Assembly (NCBI GenBank): GCA_914767715.1 | Contig: OU612072.1 | Coordinates: forward strand, 8,618,001-8,682,000 | DNA length: 64,000 bases | Origin: Membranipora membranacea | Taxonomy: Eukaryota > Bryozoa > Gymnolaemata > Cheilostomatida > Membraniporidae | Reading direction: 5' to 3' | Part shown: positions 14,501 through 29,500 of the stretch, piece by piece | Layout of the letters: each line of letters opens with the position of its first letter | Numbering within the stretch: position 1 is the stretch's first letter | The notes under the pieces: model-generated | Database searches by the model: none | What the model saw: only the letters and a program-made list of their open reading frames with translations | Told to the model about the DNA's origin: nothing | Program-made: the position numbers and the translations under genes

Positions 14501-17500
14501 GTTTTGGTTGATACGGAGGGTCATCTATTTCTAGCGATTTGGGGCATGCATTAATGGAGGTAAAGACGATGTTGTAAAATTTAATGCCACAGAATTATTG
14601 GTTTTACAGACTCACATGGTGTCATTTCAATGTAGCAAGCACGCTACAGCAGCTAGTATTATGGCAGTATTCAAAGACTGCGCAACATTCCAGGAGAAAC
14701 AAGACAAGTCAAAGTTTGTCTCTGTCGTCGTTCTAGATGAGGTCGGCTTAGCTGAAGACTCTGAGAATATGCCCTTGAAGGTAACTTACCTTACCAGAAT
14801 AATATACAGATAGTAAATAACAAATAGACAGTTTTCTGAGCTCTAATTTGAAGCTCTATTTGGAGTTGTCCTCCCTCCAGTTTGGTACTTTTAACCCAGG
14901 CCGCATAGGAAAAAGGAGCTGAAAAGAGGGTTATCTTGAAAACCGCTTACAATAACTTGAGTTTATCTTATCTTTGTTTGCTGAGGGATCAAGCCCATCC
15001 AGAGGTTTCAATCTCATCGCTCTCACCAATCGACCTTATAAAAAAAAACTAAAGGACAACGGTTCAAATCGCTCAAATCCTTTGAGTTAGCTGCCAGGTA
15101 ATTGTAAGCATACAGCTCATTCACTACCAGCTGATGGGCTATATGAGGTGCTATGGTATCTTATTGTAACTGCCAGATCCCACGCATATGAATAGTCAAA
15201 GTTGGAGGATGTAAAAGAGAATCAGGAATAATTTAGTGTTTGTGGTAACATTTTTAGGCACTCCATCCGTTATTGGAAGATGGAACTTTAGAGAGAGCTG
15301 GTACTGACCATTCATCACGGTGTGCATTTGTTGGTATCTCAAACTGGGCTCTAGATCCTGCTAAGATGAACAGAGGGATCTTTGTGCAGAGAGGCACTCT
15401 AGGGGATGATGAGCTCGAGCAAGTCTCAAGGTGAGGGTTGGGTAGATTCCTAATATGATCAAAGCCACCGACTTCCGTTGAGAGTAGAAATTCAGCTGAA
15501 TAATACAATGTTACAGCACTAGCTGGTATGATATTTTTTTTTACTTCTGGAGTCCAATGCAGATAGACTTAATATTCACTGATTTGACTTCTATATTCAG
15601 GGAGATATGCAGGTCTGCAGGACCAAAGGCAAGGGGTAATGTTGAACCTTTCATCACCTCACTTGCTCAAGGATTCCTTGCAGTCTGTCGTGACCAAAAA
15701 CCTGATGAAAGGGATCTTACAGAATTCTATGGCCTGCGTGATTTCTACAGGTAAAACAAACATCATTACCACACTTTTAAACAAAGAGATTTTGGAATTA
15801 TAGTGCTACACATATGGATGGTGTACATGGAAAATCATGAAGTTTGTAGAATAACTCAAGATTAATTTCCTAAGCTATCTTTATCCCTACCATGAAATCT
15901 ATTATCACAACAGCCAATACTTTCATCAGACTAAAATAACGTTACGTTGTGACAAGTCATGTGACCTGCAGGGAGCCATCAAAACAAGCAAATTAACAAA
16001 ATCAAGAGGAGCTTTTTTTATCTGGCTATATCTCTGGAAGTTGTCCATCCTCAAAACTTTACAGTATGTAATTTGAGACAATGATAGTTATAATGTGAAA
16101 GTAAGAAGGTCATGGACCAATTAGCCCGGAAGTTATGAGTGAAAAGCCATGCAGAGGAAGCATGAGTGTTCTACGGTAGTTTGTTGTTAGGTTATACTGC
16201 CCATATTTTTAACGTAAAAGTGTTTTCTAAGTAGATTAATCATACATTGAGAAGTTTTTGGGAGGATATTGATTACTTGGCAATAGCCAAATATCAAACT
16301 TTCTGTGACTGACTGACCAGTACATAACTGGAGTCCATTTCTTACACCCAAAACCAAATTATATTTTGTTTACAGCCTCATGAAGATGGTGGTCAGTTTT
16401 GCTAAGACAAATGACACTCTGAACAGGAATCATCTGGAGCATAGTATCAAGCGAAACTTTGGTGGTTTTGATCCAGCTGAGTTCGATCCGATGGTGGCAT
16501 TTGAAAGGTGCTGCCCAACTATAAACACACTCAAAAAAGGCGGAGACAAGCCGCCTACAGATCCAATTGGACTCATCAAATCTAGCCTATCTGGTAGCGA
16601 GACTGCCCTCCAAGGGTATGGATTGCTATTCACAGTTGTCCGAAAAATTCTATTCATATGGTTTTAGTTCATGGTGTTATTATACTACAACAACTTGTAA
16701 ATAACAGGGGAATCAAAGTACAAACAATATTCAACATGTAGCTTGGAAAACATGCCATCGCGTTTCTGGTAAAATCTTTCTATGAGCATTCTTCTCTTTT
16801 ATTGAGAAATACTTCGTGTTTTATTTATGTAGAATGGAGAGCAGGTATCTGCTGATACTTACCGACAACCTGAGCATTCTGAATATTGTTCTCGATGATT
16901 TCCATGAGCAAGAGCTTTACCCTGAGGTGGTTTTTGGCAGCAGATTCAAGGATGATCTTTCTTATACCCAAGTAAGACGGTCTTTCAACAAGGTGTCAAG
17001 TTTTATGTCCACTAAATATGTTCATATACATATATTTAAGCATCCATGAAATCAAGCTCAAAATCATCAGCAAGACCAAATGGGAAATGCAAGTATGTAT
17101 ACTTAGTGTGTTATCTTGTATAACCCTAACCGCAAAGGTAACATGAATCCTACAGCGCGAGCCAAAGTTGCAGTTCCGATACTTAATTCCTATTTTGACA
17201 CTCAGGTATGTCACAACATATACAGAATAAAGACTTGTATGGACATGGGTCGGCCTGTCATCCTCCTCAATTTGGATGATCTCTATGAAAGCCTCTATGA
17301 CGCGCTGAACCAGTACTTCATGACTTTTGGTAAAAAGAAGTTTGTAGATCTAGGTCTCGGCACACACAGAGTGAAAGCCTCTGTAGCTGATACTTTTAGG
17401 TAAGGACAAGTGTCACCTGATTCATGATACTCCTTATTGCCTTTTACATTATGTTTTTTTCTGTCTGTCAGTAGAACATGGAGTGATATAAAGCTTGTCA

Positions 17501-20500
17501 TGCTATGCTGGATTGCTGATAGTTGACCATGAGACAATGTATTGGTTCCACCCAGCCAATCATCTCTTTTGGGCAGGGTTGAGTCAGCACATTGGCTACA
17601 TTTTACACCAATAGCATTGTTATTGTTGTGAAAATTGTGAGTGTGATTCCAACCAAGCCATGATATTTTCATCTTATACAATGGAACACCTATATTATGT
17701 CATGTGTTTTCTTACTAGGCTGGTCGTTATTGCGGACAAACAAAAGGCTCTCTCACAGTTTCCTATTCCTTTGATCAATCGACTAGAGAAGCATTACATG
17801 ACAGCTATGACATTGCTAGATCCGACCCAGAAGGTTATTAGGAAGAGACTGGAGGATTGGCTTGAGCGCTTTGTCAGCCCAACCATCAACAGGTTTGGCT
17901 CATCCTTCTGCCCTTGAACCGTCAATCAATTGAATGTTCTGTAAAAACTTGTTATCAACTCAAAGAGTTTATTAATTGTCATTTTGTATCTGCTCTTTTT
18001 TTTGTAGCAATGAGTGTTGTCCAAAGAGGTGCCAAGGCTGTCATAAAGAGATGGATCAGCCTTATAAAATGCCCTGTTTGATTCATCATGTCGGAGAATG
18101 CTGTAGAGAGGAGATATTCCGTGGAAAAATGCCAAACAAATGTCCAGTCAGTGATTGTGATTGCTACACTGAGATTGAAAACTGGTCTGTTGATAAACAA
18201 GCCCTTGAGAACAGGTGTGTTTATCCTCGTATCGTGCATCTATTACTAAGCTTTATTTTTTTGTATTTGTTTTGAAATTCATATCAGATTACTAGGCATC
18301 ACTCTCATCATAATTAGCACTGCAACATGAGTATCCTATGGCCTAGCTCAACATCAAGTTGAACTAACAAGCATGTTGGCGATCTTGTTTCAAATAGGCT
18401 GACTTTCTCGTTGAGAAGCATGATTTAACAACTCAGGTGCACTGAAAACAAGTTTTTGAACAACGCAAAGTGTCTCTTGAACCATAATATTAATTGCCAC
18501 GTCAATACTTTGTTCCACAGACAATACTTTGAGAACTGCAGTATCCATTCATGCTTCATCGGCTACAGTTCAGAAACGACAGCTCTGGTAGTAAAGAAGT
18601 CAACAGATGAACTATATGGCAAAGTAGAGCAACACATGCTTCAGGCAGAGGTATGACTTAAATTTCCCTCAAAACAATGAAACAAACTGCTCGGGGTCTC
18701 GAATGTGCTTTGAAATTTAAAAATTAATAGAAAAGGATTGAGGGTAAAGAGCCTTTGTATACCAGACTTGTAAACTTGATGCTCCATTACATCTGCCTAC
18801 CTTTTTCTCAGGCCTCTAAGTAGCACATTCTAGAAGTTATTCCAAATTGTGTATGAAGAGAATTTGGAGTTAGGTGGAGATAAATGCGAAAAGCCTAAAT
18901 ACAGTTCAATGATGATGTGTAATGATCATCATACGAGTCAGCTAAAGTGACTTTTTGAAAACAGGCTTTTATAGCTGGCTGAAAACACTCCAAATAAACT
19001 TTTCTATAGGCTTATATGAGGGTTTGGAAGCTAAAGGTCTTCATCAAGAGATTGAATACATACTAGAATACAATAGTACTTAATGCTTAATTCCCTTTAT
19101 CCCTGTCACAGCCTTGAGGATACCATATTACATAATGTTTTTGCATCCATCAAGTAGTTGCTGCCTATATCTCAACACCTGATGGCAGCAAAGCAATAAA
19201 CATTGGTGGATATAATCGATGAAGCATGGAGATTCTAAATTTGGCAATCATCGAGCGCTCATCTTATCCTGTCTATGATCTATCAAGTTTGTGATAACTG
19301 CTTGCATCTAGGTGGAGCGCAGAGCAAAATGTTACTTGTTGGAGTGTGCCACAGCAGAAGCTGTCTTAAGGCTTGACAAAACTATGCTCTGTGATGAAGC
19401 AGATAAAATCCAGGGAAACTACCTCAGAGACCAGAACCACGAGAACCTTCTTCAGTACCTAGAATTTACACTACCAAGTGTGACTGAGTCACAATTACTA
19501 CAAGTGAGAGGAGCAATATGAAATGAGGATCAATGATGGTTGTAAAACCCTTTCCATCAAAAATTGTTGACCTAATTTGGTTAGCCAGCTGGTAATGGAA
19601 GACAAAGCAATCTCTTTGTAAGGTTTGCAGCCTCATGATAGCTGAGATGAGTAGCCCGCATACACAAATTATGATATTTATTGGTGTTTTACAGAAGCGT
19701 TGCAATCAAATTATATTGCATTGTTGTTCGTTGTTGTTGTTGTTGTTGGTTGTTCGTCATTTCTTACTTTCTTATACTTTGTTAATTTGTTGTTGGTAAC
19801 CTGGATAAGGGATTTTGTTTTATTCCTCAGGTATTTTTTTATAACAATAAATGATGCTCCCTTCTATGACCTTACAGGTGACCACATTTGCTGAACTCAT
19901 GAATAATGATGATATGCTAACCCTTAGGGAGCACCTTTCCATCAGAATGCCAAGTTGCAGGGTGCAAACTATATTCTTGAAGGATTTCACCAGGGAGAGT
20001 CAACTGACAGATAAGCTGAGGTAGGTGAACCAGAATGCAGTGCAAAACTGTTCTGGACAAGCCAGTGAATAGAGAATTTTCAAATGTTTCTCCTTGTACA
20101 ACCTGGTAACCTGTAATCCTCCAACCTGTTGACCTGTTTCTCTGTTTTAGCACATTTTATTCTGTATCAGCTGAAGGAGCCGGTATTATGATAGTTCAGT
20201 GTGAATCCGCTAATGACTCTACAGAACTCCTGGACTCAGTCCGTTACATAATCCAGAGAGAAACCAATTCATATTCTGATACTGAGGATTCGAATCATAT
20301 CAATCATACAGTACTCCTGCTTAGCGTTGCTCGAGGCCGGCCATTCAGTGGATTCCAAGGTAAGAATCAACTCAATGGATTTATGATTTATTAGAAATCA
20401 AAAATATGTTTAGGATATTATTTTGGGGCTCAATGTTTTTTTCTTTTTTTTCCTTTGCATATCATTTCTACATTACTTTACTGATTTGTAACACATAGAC

Positions 20501-23500
20501 AATTTGCATCAATTTCTCATCTGCTGCCGATCCGACAGCATTGTGTTCATATCTGACGGGTCAGAGTCAAGCTTGCTTTAAAATGTTTTAACCACTGACG
20601 GATGAATGAAGGCTTTATTCAATGAAGGTGGACGCTGGAGATGTGTGCATGTTGATGACCCAAGGTCACCTAGATTTGTTCTCCCATCTTGGAGGGAATG
20701 CATTGGATGCAAGCCAAGTCAAATCATACAAGCTCAGATAAATCAGCTCAATGGTAGTTATTCAACAGAAGTGCCTGCCTTGGAGGGAGATGAAAATATG
20801 AACAAGGAAACTATGAGGGTATGAGTTTTAATTCACACTGCTGAAAAATAGCTCTGTAACAATATAAATGCCAAAATACCAATCATTCACTGACTTTAGA
20901 TTGTCATGCAAACTTATTGCTTGCGTTAGTAGTATTTGACGTGTATGAGTTCTCTAAATTACATACTTTGTATGCTTGTATGCTAGCACAAATACTCATT
21001 TGCAAATAGAATGAATTTGACCGAGAATGAGTTCTATGATACCAGTGTAACCCCAATATCCTTTTGATGCATTGTCCGCTTAAAGCCATAGGATTTGCCA
21101 TGTTGACAAATTGTTAACATTGCACAGGATGATGAGTATCCTGACGTGGAACTTACAGAAGCACAAGGAGATGAACACCCTCGTGTAATCAGCAGCGATG
21201 CTGGTACAGTGAACATACTGCCATTCATAGATTACTGCCTACCAGCAGCAGTGGCGAATATCAAGACAGATAGAGCAGAATACAGATTTGATGTTGTGAA
21301 AAATTTATTCAACCACAGAGAAGGTACATAACTACAAAAATCATCATAATTCATGCGTTTGCCCTCTCAAGAATTCCAGAGTCCTTGAGCTTTACAACAC
21401 ACAATATATCAACCACAACCCAGATCAAATTAGTCACCATTATCCATTCTATTTTCATTTGAAAAATTTGGATGCTTTTTCTGAGGCCAAGCAGTTATAG
21501 AGTGGAACATTGTGGCTGTCAGACCACAGCAGACTTGCAGTATAATTTTTCATCCTCATTAGCAAACAAGGGTATGTTAAGTTATGACTAAACCTACTTT
21601 TTGTTTCAGATTTTGTCTGTGTTTTTCTGGACCACATGCTCTCCTTGATGGTTGATGCTGAGCAGTACACTCCACTCAAGATTCAGTGGGTGAAATCAGA
21701 GGCTGCTAAAGCGAGCAATATGAAGAAATCTGAGACATTGAGGTTCGAAGATCTTTATTTCTCAACTTTCTAGCTATTTTTTATCTATGAATGATCCTGG
21801 GGAGACAACATTGATTTTTCAAGATATATTGATCTAGAACTAAGGTCATTGGCATTACGATCACATTTTGCTGTCACCAAAGTGCCTCTGTTGTCAACCA
21901 GATCAGACGTGTCCATAGCTTTAAAAGTAGACTAAATTCAACATAAGTGGTTTCTGGTTTTTACAATCCATTGACAATTCAAACATTGTCACTCATTCTT
22001 TTAGCCATAACCATGGTTCTTATGACTGCTTCCAACTATTTAAGGCATTCTTTGGAGGATTCTCTGGAGAGAGCCCTATTACCTCCATTAACAGCAGTCA
22101 TAGCTTTTGTCGACTCTCATGATAATCTGGAGCTCTTACTCAATTCTGATGAGGAAACTGCTGGACTCTGGATCTCAATATTCAGACTTTGTGGCTGTCT
22201 TGGTCTAGCTTTTGAAGATCTACGTCAACGGACATCTTCTGTAAGTTTTGGCAAACTTATTTCCATTTTTACTAAAATAGAATTATATCTGTATTAAGAG
22301 GATGAAGCACCTCAGTTGGTTCCAATCCTAACAACTATCACTATACCTATATTTTGGTGCTCTGACTGGCAGACTGAACCGAGAGCGCGTTGGTGTAGTA
22401 ATTGCATCATTGCCCTGCAAACAACTAATATCTCCACACCTATGCCTCAGGATGCAACATTATTGACAAACTCCGCTGATTTTTAAACTCCATGCATCGC
22501 ATAGTTTATGATGTTAATTTGTATTCATTTTGAAGGCTCTTCAGGTTTCATTTCGTTTGAAAAACTATGCTCAGGGAGCCCAGACATTCAAGGTCAAGTT
22601 TCCATTCTCATGGAAGGTTAAAGAGGCCATCGACAGCATTGTGCAGCTACCCAACTTTTCAGCCATTCACATAGGTAAATAGTTGCCATTATGTTACCTC
22701 AGTTGGTATATGTTGATAAATTCTCAGCCATAAAAAGTTCCAGAATCTGATTTCATGTGATTTCAAACAATACTCTAGCAAGAAATGCTTATACAGGCGG
22801 CGGATTTGACACCTCAATCTCATATAAAAGGTGCCACAAACACATCACTAGATTTATGATGAATACTAACAAGTTTTTACAAAACTGTTACCAGATTCGG
22901 CAGGAAAGTGGCTTATTGATCCACTCAAGCAAACAGATCTCGGTGATGTAATTTTGGGTGAGACTATTACTGGAAATATCCCAAGAGTGAGAGACTATGC
23001 CTCAGATTTCCTACATATGGTAAACAACAGCTGCTTTGAAGAAGACTTCCATGAGGTAATTTCAAAACATCCCCTGTAACAATTTTATTGAACACCTTTC
23101 GCACCTTTCACACCTATGCTGCCGTTGTCCTGTTCGGGTGACAGTTCTGCCGGCTTCCCAACTCAATCATTGAGCGCCATCGTACTCTATCGTCTATGTC
23201 ACTCCACTGTCAGTGTCTAGGACATACTTCTTTAGGTCCCGGTTGACGATGTCTCTCCACCTCTGTTTTGGCCTCCCTATTTTTTATCTTATGATATCTT
23301 GAGATCAACTACCTTTCTAAAATGATAATCCTCCTCTCGGCTGTATACAGGACCAAACCGTTGGGGTGTCCTCTTCCTCGTGCTCACAGAGATTGGTTTC
23401 ACTCTCGTTCCTCTCGCAATTGTTCATTTCTTGCATGGTCTTCCCAATTGACATTATGAATATAATGAATATACCTCTCTCTGTTGCTTCTATTCTCTCT

Positions 23501-26500
23501 TCTTGACGCTGTGTAATGGGCCATATTTCATTCCCTTACTTGAGAGTTTGTCTTATAGCTGTTATATCGAGAAGATACTTCAGTTTGACAGGAATGCTCT
23601 TTTCTCGCAGTACTCCATCAGTCCCATAAATCTCCAATTTTTTTTTATAATCTCAACACCACATCCTCCTTCCCTATCAATTGTTGCTACAATGTTGTAA
23701 TTCTTCAGCATCAACTTCCTTCTATCCTCTTGTGGTAACATCGCTCTACTTTATTCCAATAATGCGTCCTCCGGATGTTCCCTCCACCATTCCAGCCCTT
23801 TTTCTATTCTCTCACTGTCTCTGTTGCACAACACAAGGTGGTCTGCAAACAACATGGTCCAGAGAGAGTCTCCTTCAATATCATCTGTGATGATATCCGT
23901 TAACAAATTGAACAGGAATGACTTAGCTCTGAACCCTGGTTTAATCCTACTTCATCACTCACTTCTTCTGTCTCTCCTACTGCTGTGCTGGCTGATGTTG
24001 TACATTGTGCATACAAGTCCTGGATTACTCTGACATATTCCTCTGGAACTTGCTTCTTTCTCAGACAGTGCCAGGTCTGTTCTCTTGGCACCATATCATA
24101 CGCTTTCTCGTGATCCACAAATACCATATGTAGTTTATGTATGTATATGTATGGTATTCCCTCATCTTCTCTTGAACCATTCTGAGACAACACCTTGATT
24201 GCACTGTATACTTTCCTTTCTGAGATCTTAACTGATTGTCGTAATATTGCTTCCCTTATCCTCCCCATGGTTTCAGAGAGTGTTTCAGTAGCCTCATGCG
24301 TCTATAGTTCGAGCAACTAACTTATCATTATCAAATTCTAATTATTTATCATACTCCCTTAGATTTGTTTGAGATATCACTATATTACAATATTACTGTC
24401 TTTGTTTTAGCTTCTGCTGAGCTTGGTGATGAATCGGGTTACTCTACTGTTCAAACCTGAGCACATATCTGTCGCTCACGTCCACCTTGTCTATGAGGAG
24501 ATGCTGACCCAGATAACAAATATGTGTGAGATATTCAACCTAGGAGTAGCAGATCGTAGAGAGCAACCTATATATGTATTGGTTAGAGAGGCCATAGCAG
24601 AAGAGGAAGCTAACTTCACTAAAGAGATTCAGTTGGAGAGACATCAAGATATCGAAGACAATGAGCCGGCACAAAATATGCAACATGATGAAGTATCAGT
24701 TGCTGATGATGACAATGAAGTTCAGAACAATGACCAGGCTGAGGAAGCCATGTTCACAGAAAAATCTCATATGATGGTAATAAGTAAAATTTGATATATC
24801 AACTCACGTTAAATGCATTTCGTTTGAAAATGTTCTGACAAAAAATCAGACTCAATGCGCAAGTATACACAAATTTCACACATTGAGATCTTGCTCATAA
24901 ATCAAAGTATGCAAAAAGTCTAGGCTTCTAGTTTTCTAGCATATCTCAAATAGAAAAAGGTAAATGAGATTAATGATTATTCCCAGTACCATTAACTTGA
25001 TGTTTTACAGGCATGTGATGTTGTGGCACTGACAGTACTTCTAGAAAATGCTGGACAGGTATCTTTGGGGGAAATTCAGACAAACCCACAAGGGTGGGTG
25101 GATGAGGTAGACCAGTGTGGTTCAGTTATGGAGAGGATAATGATAACATGCGGAAGTCTTTCCTGTGATCGCCTGAGAGATATTTATGAGTGAGTTTTTT
25201 TTCACTGAACAATCGGCAATTTGTAATGTGAAATTCATCAACAAATGATGGCAGAGGCACAAGGCTTTAATCTCTTAACCTCAAGTAAGTAAGTTGCTGA
25301 TACCTTTGGAGACAATTGATTTGACTGAGACTTAGGTAATCACCAAAGGGTAAAGGGCAAAGTTTAGCCCTTCCAAAATTGCTGAGGTATTGTATACCAA
25401 GCAATCCGTATGTAACCGGTTATTTCTATGTAGATGCTGGTATGAGCTTAGCCTGAAGAAGCTCTATGTGGAACATGTAATAATTCCTAGTCCAATCGAT
25501 AAGGAGACCAACAGACGAAAACACTGCCGTGTGATATCATTCATGAGAGTGAGTCAATAATATCACCCTACACATCGTGTAGGTATCATCTATTATTCTA
25601 GTACCAGCTGGAAAATCTTGCCAGTATTGTTTAAAATTAAGTGGAGAGGCAGGTTATCCCTTTTTCTGCAGATTATTTCTGAGGTGGGTGCCTTTGATTT
25701 CCATAGAGAAACAGCCGTAGCCTTTAACGAAATTGTGATAACTTAGATGAGAAGTGTCCCTAGCTAACATCACATTGGAGGAAGTAGACCAAGCCATCCT
25801 TGGTCTAAAAACAAAGTGACATGCTTTTGGGCTCACCCATGTCAGCTCCTCAATATCCACATATGTAAACCCTTATAAAGGGAAGATTGAGAGAAAATGT
25901 TACACATTTACACCTAAACAATTGTCATATATGCGGATACCTAGTATGTGATATGGGCTGATGAGTGGCCTATTGACTCCATAAAATTATTTACTTTTCA
26001 GACTGTAACGAAACTGAATTTCAACCAAGCAGACAGCTTTGATCAAGTTAAAGCAGCAATGAAAATTATTGTCAGATTTGGTATCCGCGATCTATATAGG
26101 TATGATGAAGTTTTATGTTACTGTCATGCATTGTGTTTCTTCCACTCAACCCACACACAGACCTAAGGGATTGAAAGGGATTAAGAATCATCGCATAGTT
26201 GCAGGAATCATCCTCTCACTGGTGGTGAATTGGGTTTCTAATTAGCATTGAAATTGAGTTTACTGAAAGTTGCCTCCCTGGTATATTTGTACATGCGAGC
26301 CACTTTTTGACGCCAGGCAGGCAACACCTACTGATTTAAAGAAAGTTCTCGATCCACACTGTTGCCAGCCAAACAGCACAAGGGGAATAACTCAAAATGT
26401 AGGCAAAAAGGTTCAAACTTTTGAAAACAGACAAACTGAATCAAATCGAACTTGTATAAGCTACAAGGGAGGTGGGGTATAATCATACCAATGAATGTTG

Positions 26501-29500
26501 ATGAAGTCGTTAGAGTGGTACTGTATTGATGGTGGTGAATCTTGGTATCATAATGTTCATAATGATATTCTTTTGCTACCAACCTTTTGTTCAATTGACA
26601 GTGATTGTCCTGACCAATGCTCGTCTTGTAAAAATTCACTTGATTCACCTGCCAAACTACCATGTGGGCACTTTGTCTGTGATGTCTGTGTAAAGGAGGT
26701 CACTGTATGTCAAGAACCCGACTGCAGTGCAGACAAACCTGAGGACTATGTGTATGACCCATCACAGGATGACATAAAGTAAGTATGCATCATAAGTATA
26801 AACAAGAGAGATGGCTATGGTAGTCCATCATTTCTTGTATTCAAACACAGAATTACAAACTTAACCAGAAACATGAAGTTATCTGATATGAATAGTTAGA
26901 TTTTTCATTTCAAGCAAACTAAAAAGTTATATTTGCCATTTTGATTGTGTAGCCCAGAGCTGCTTCAAGCATTCAAAGAACTTCGGAGCCGCCTAAATAA
27001 GTTCTTCATGCACTTTGTGTCGGAGCTTGTGTTCACACCTAACAGAAGACCTGATTATGAAATAGTACAATGGCTGATGGACTGTGTGGCGTTCAATGAG
27101 AAGCAGACAAGAGAACTGAGTGTTTTCAATACTCAGGATGTCATTGATCCAACACCTGTTCTCCGTTCATTCCTTCTGAAGCTCTTCCTACAATATCCTT
27201 CAGTTGAGGATCATCTCAATCAAGTAGTACAATCTTGGGCCGAGGAGGCTGGAGTATTCAAAGTCCAAAAGATGGCAATGCTAGTGGACTGTTACCAGGT
27301 AAGACACAAAGTCCCATGATCAAGACACAATTTACTTTGCTACCTACTTATTGCTTTATACCTCTTTTAGGGGATGACTGTGGCAGATCAGTTTAATTCT
27401 CTGTTTTATATATTTAACCTAGATGATAGATGGTTCTCCCCTTCAGAAATGATCCAAAAATTTTTGATCTCTTGATTGATTGATTGATTTATTAGCTATC
27501 ACATACATTAAATGTTGCGAAAAATGGATGCATATACTTTGTCATAATAAGAGCTTGCTACCAGTGTATGGAACTATGGACTTTTTAAAAAAGAATCTCA
27601 TTAATTGTGATGCACATTTGCCTCAGAAAACAGTCTTTGCCCCATGAGCTGCGATATTTAATATGTCTAAGACGACCAGAAGGGCAATGTTCGAGAAAAT
27701 CGTGTATAAAGTGGTCTTCATCAGAAAAACAGCACATGATAATGGATTTAGTTCTCTGTTTAACAATGGTATCGAGATCGCCTACGTCAAGCCCTAAATT
27801 CTTGGCATCGTTGAAAACTTTTCTTAGTAATTTCTTGTCCTTAGCATATATGCTAGTGTGCAAAACAGGTAGACAATACATTAAGAGTGAAACTACAAAA
27901 CTTTTGAACAGCATGGAGGCTAATGGCTTCGAACTCAGATACATAACATTTTTAACAACATACATCCTTTGACTTGCTTCGCCAGTTATTGTATGCACAT
28001 AATCTTCGAATCTTAGTTTGTTATCAATGTCTACACCAAGGTATTTTACCTTTTCACAAAAGGATATATTGGTGCCATCCAGGTTCAGGTTAGGAATGTT
28101 AGGTTTGAGACATTGAGTAGAGAAAAGCATTTCCTTTGTCTTTGTCTTAGGGATGCTATGTAATTTTAATATTTCCTTATTTGGTTGCAAACTAAATTTG
28201 AGAGACCCAAAGAATCATAGTTCGAAGTCAAAATTATGGTGTCTTGCAAATTGTGATCACAAGTACTTTTACCTCAGGACCAGTATGATCTGGATATTGA
28301 GCAAAGCTTGGAGAGACTTGTAGAGATGTTGGATGGTGCAAGTGTTTGGATCAGGGATCCTGCAGGCAGAGCTGTCAGTGTTCAATCACTTTCAACCATT
28401 GCTATGATTCGCTACATCCTGCACTTGGCATTGAACAGAACTCGAAACGGTGTGTCATCTGATGAACTTCCTGTAGAAGCTCTTAAGAACTTCCTAGAAA
28501 GTGCTGCTCCAGAGGAGAAAACGCAAGTCAGGTATGGTGCTCATTACCATTTTAAAACTGTGTCAAAGCAGTGGCTCATTCAACAGCTCGATGTCACCTC
28601 ATTTCATCATCCTTCCCGAACTTTTCAAAGTAACGACACAGATCTATCTATCAATTTCATAAATTTTGATCTACGATAGAGAGCCACCTACCACAACTAC
28701 CACAACTAACACAACTAACACAAATTTCGTGTCAGTTGTGGTAGGTGGCTATTGTGGTAGGTGGCTCATTTGTCATGCCATACTGCGTGTAAAACTACTA
28801 CTCACTTAAGCTTAGCTAGTAGAGACTGGCTGGAGTCAAGTAGATTTATTTAAATTCAGCATTGTGACCTCATGGCCAATAGACAATATAATCAAATCAA
28901 ACAACTCTTATTTTAATCCGAACTCACAACTTTTGCAATTTATTTTCAAGCTGTCCTCTCTTGTCTAATGGATTTACTAAGGCTGTCCCCCACCCTTCCT
29001 CCGAAAACTTGCACAGGAAACCTCCTGCATGGATTTTATATTACTGTAGATATTATATTGTGAGACAACTACTGACCTTGAATGGCGAGTGTTATGTGAA
29101 GGATATCCTCAACACGCCCCTCAATTTCTTGGTACCACACAATATCCAGAAGAGCTTAGCAGGGTACAACGTGCCGAATGTCTATGATGCCTTCCAGAAA
29201 GAATCTTACACCCACATGTTAGCTGCAATCAATACAACTATTACAGCCTCTAATAGTGAAGAGAAGCTTGCATCTGCTATACAGCAAATTCTCACTGTGA
29301 GTCTGCAGATTTTTTCACCATTACTGCAGGTTTGCCCGAACCTTTGATGTATTCATTTCTGAGCAGCTGTTTCCTGAATTTGGTGCTGCGTCACAAAATG
29401 TGTTATTATCTTCCCACTGAAGTGGAGGCATTTATGTAATTATGTCATACAAAAGGAAAATATGCTGTTCAGGGAAAACCTTCTCTTGTAATTATTAACA

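Noticed and set aside
14475-14560. Possible extra exon between the two Walker motif exons of the second AAA+ unit
   Set aside because: The flanking exons join in phase 0 and match RNF213 directly; the piece has no homology and a TGA early on.
15054-15090. GGTTCAAATC resembling a tRNA T-arm
   Set aside because: No matching acceptor, D or anticodon stems nearby.
15254-15508. Open frame on the - strand at the exon 15258-15430
   Set aside because: It is a shadow of the strongly conserved NWALDPAKMNRG exon.
17295-17681. 128-codon open frame on the - strand over an AAA+ exon
   Set aside because: It is the mirror of the conserved + strand exon 17206-17399 and its flank; the peptide shows no family features.
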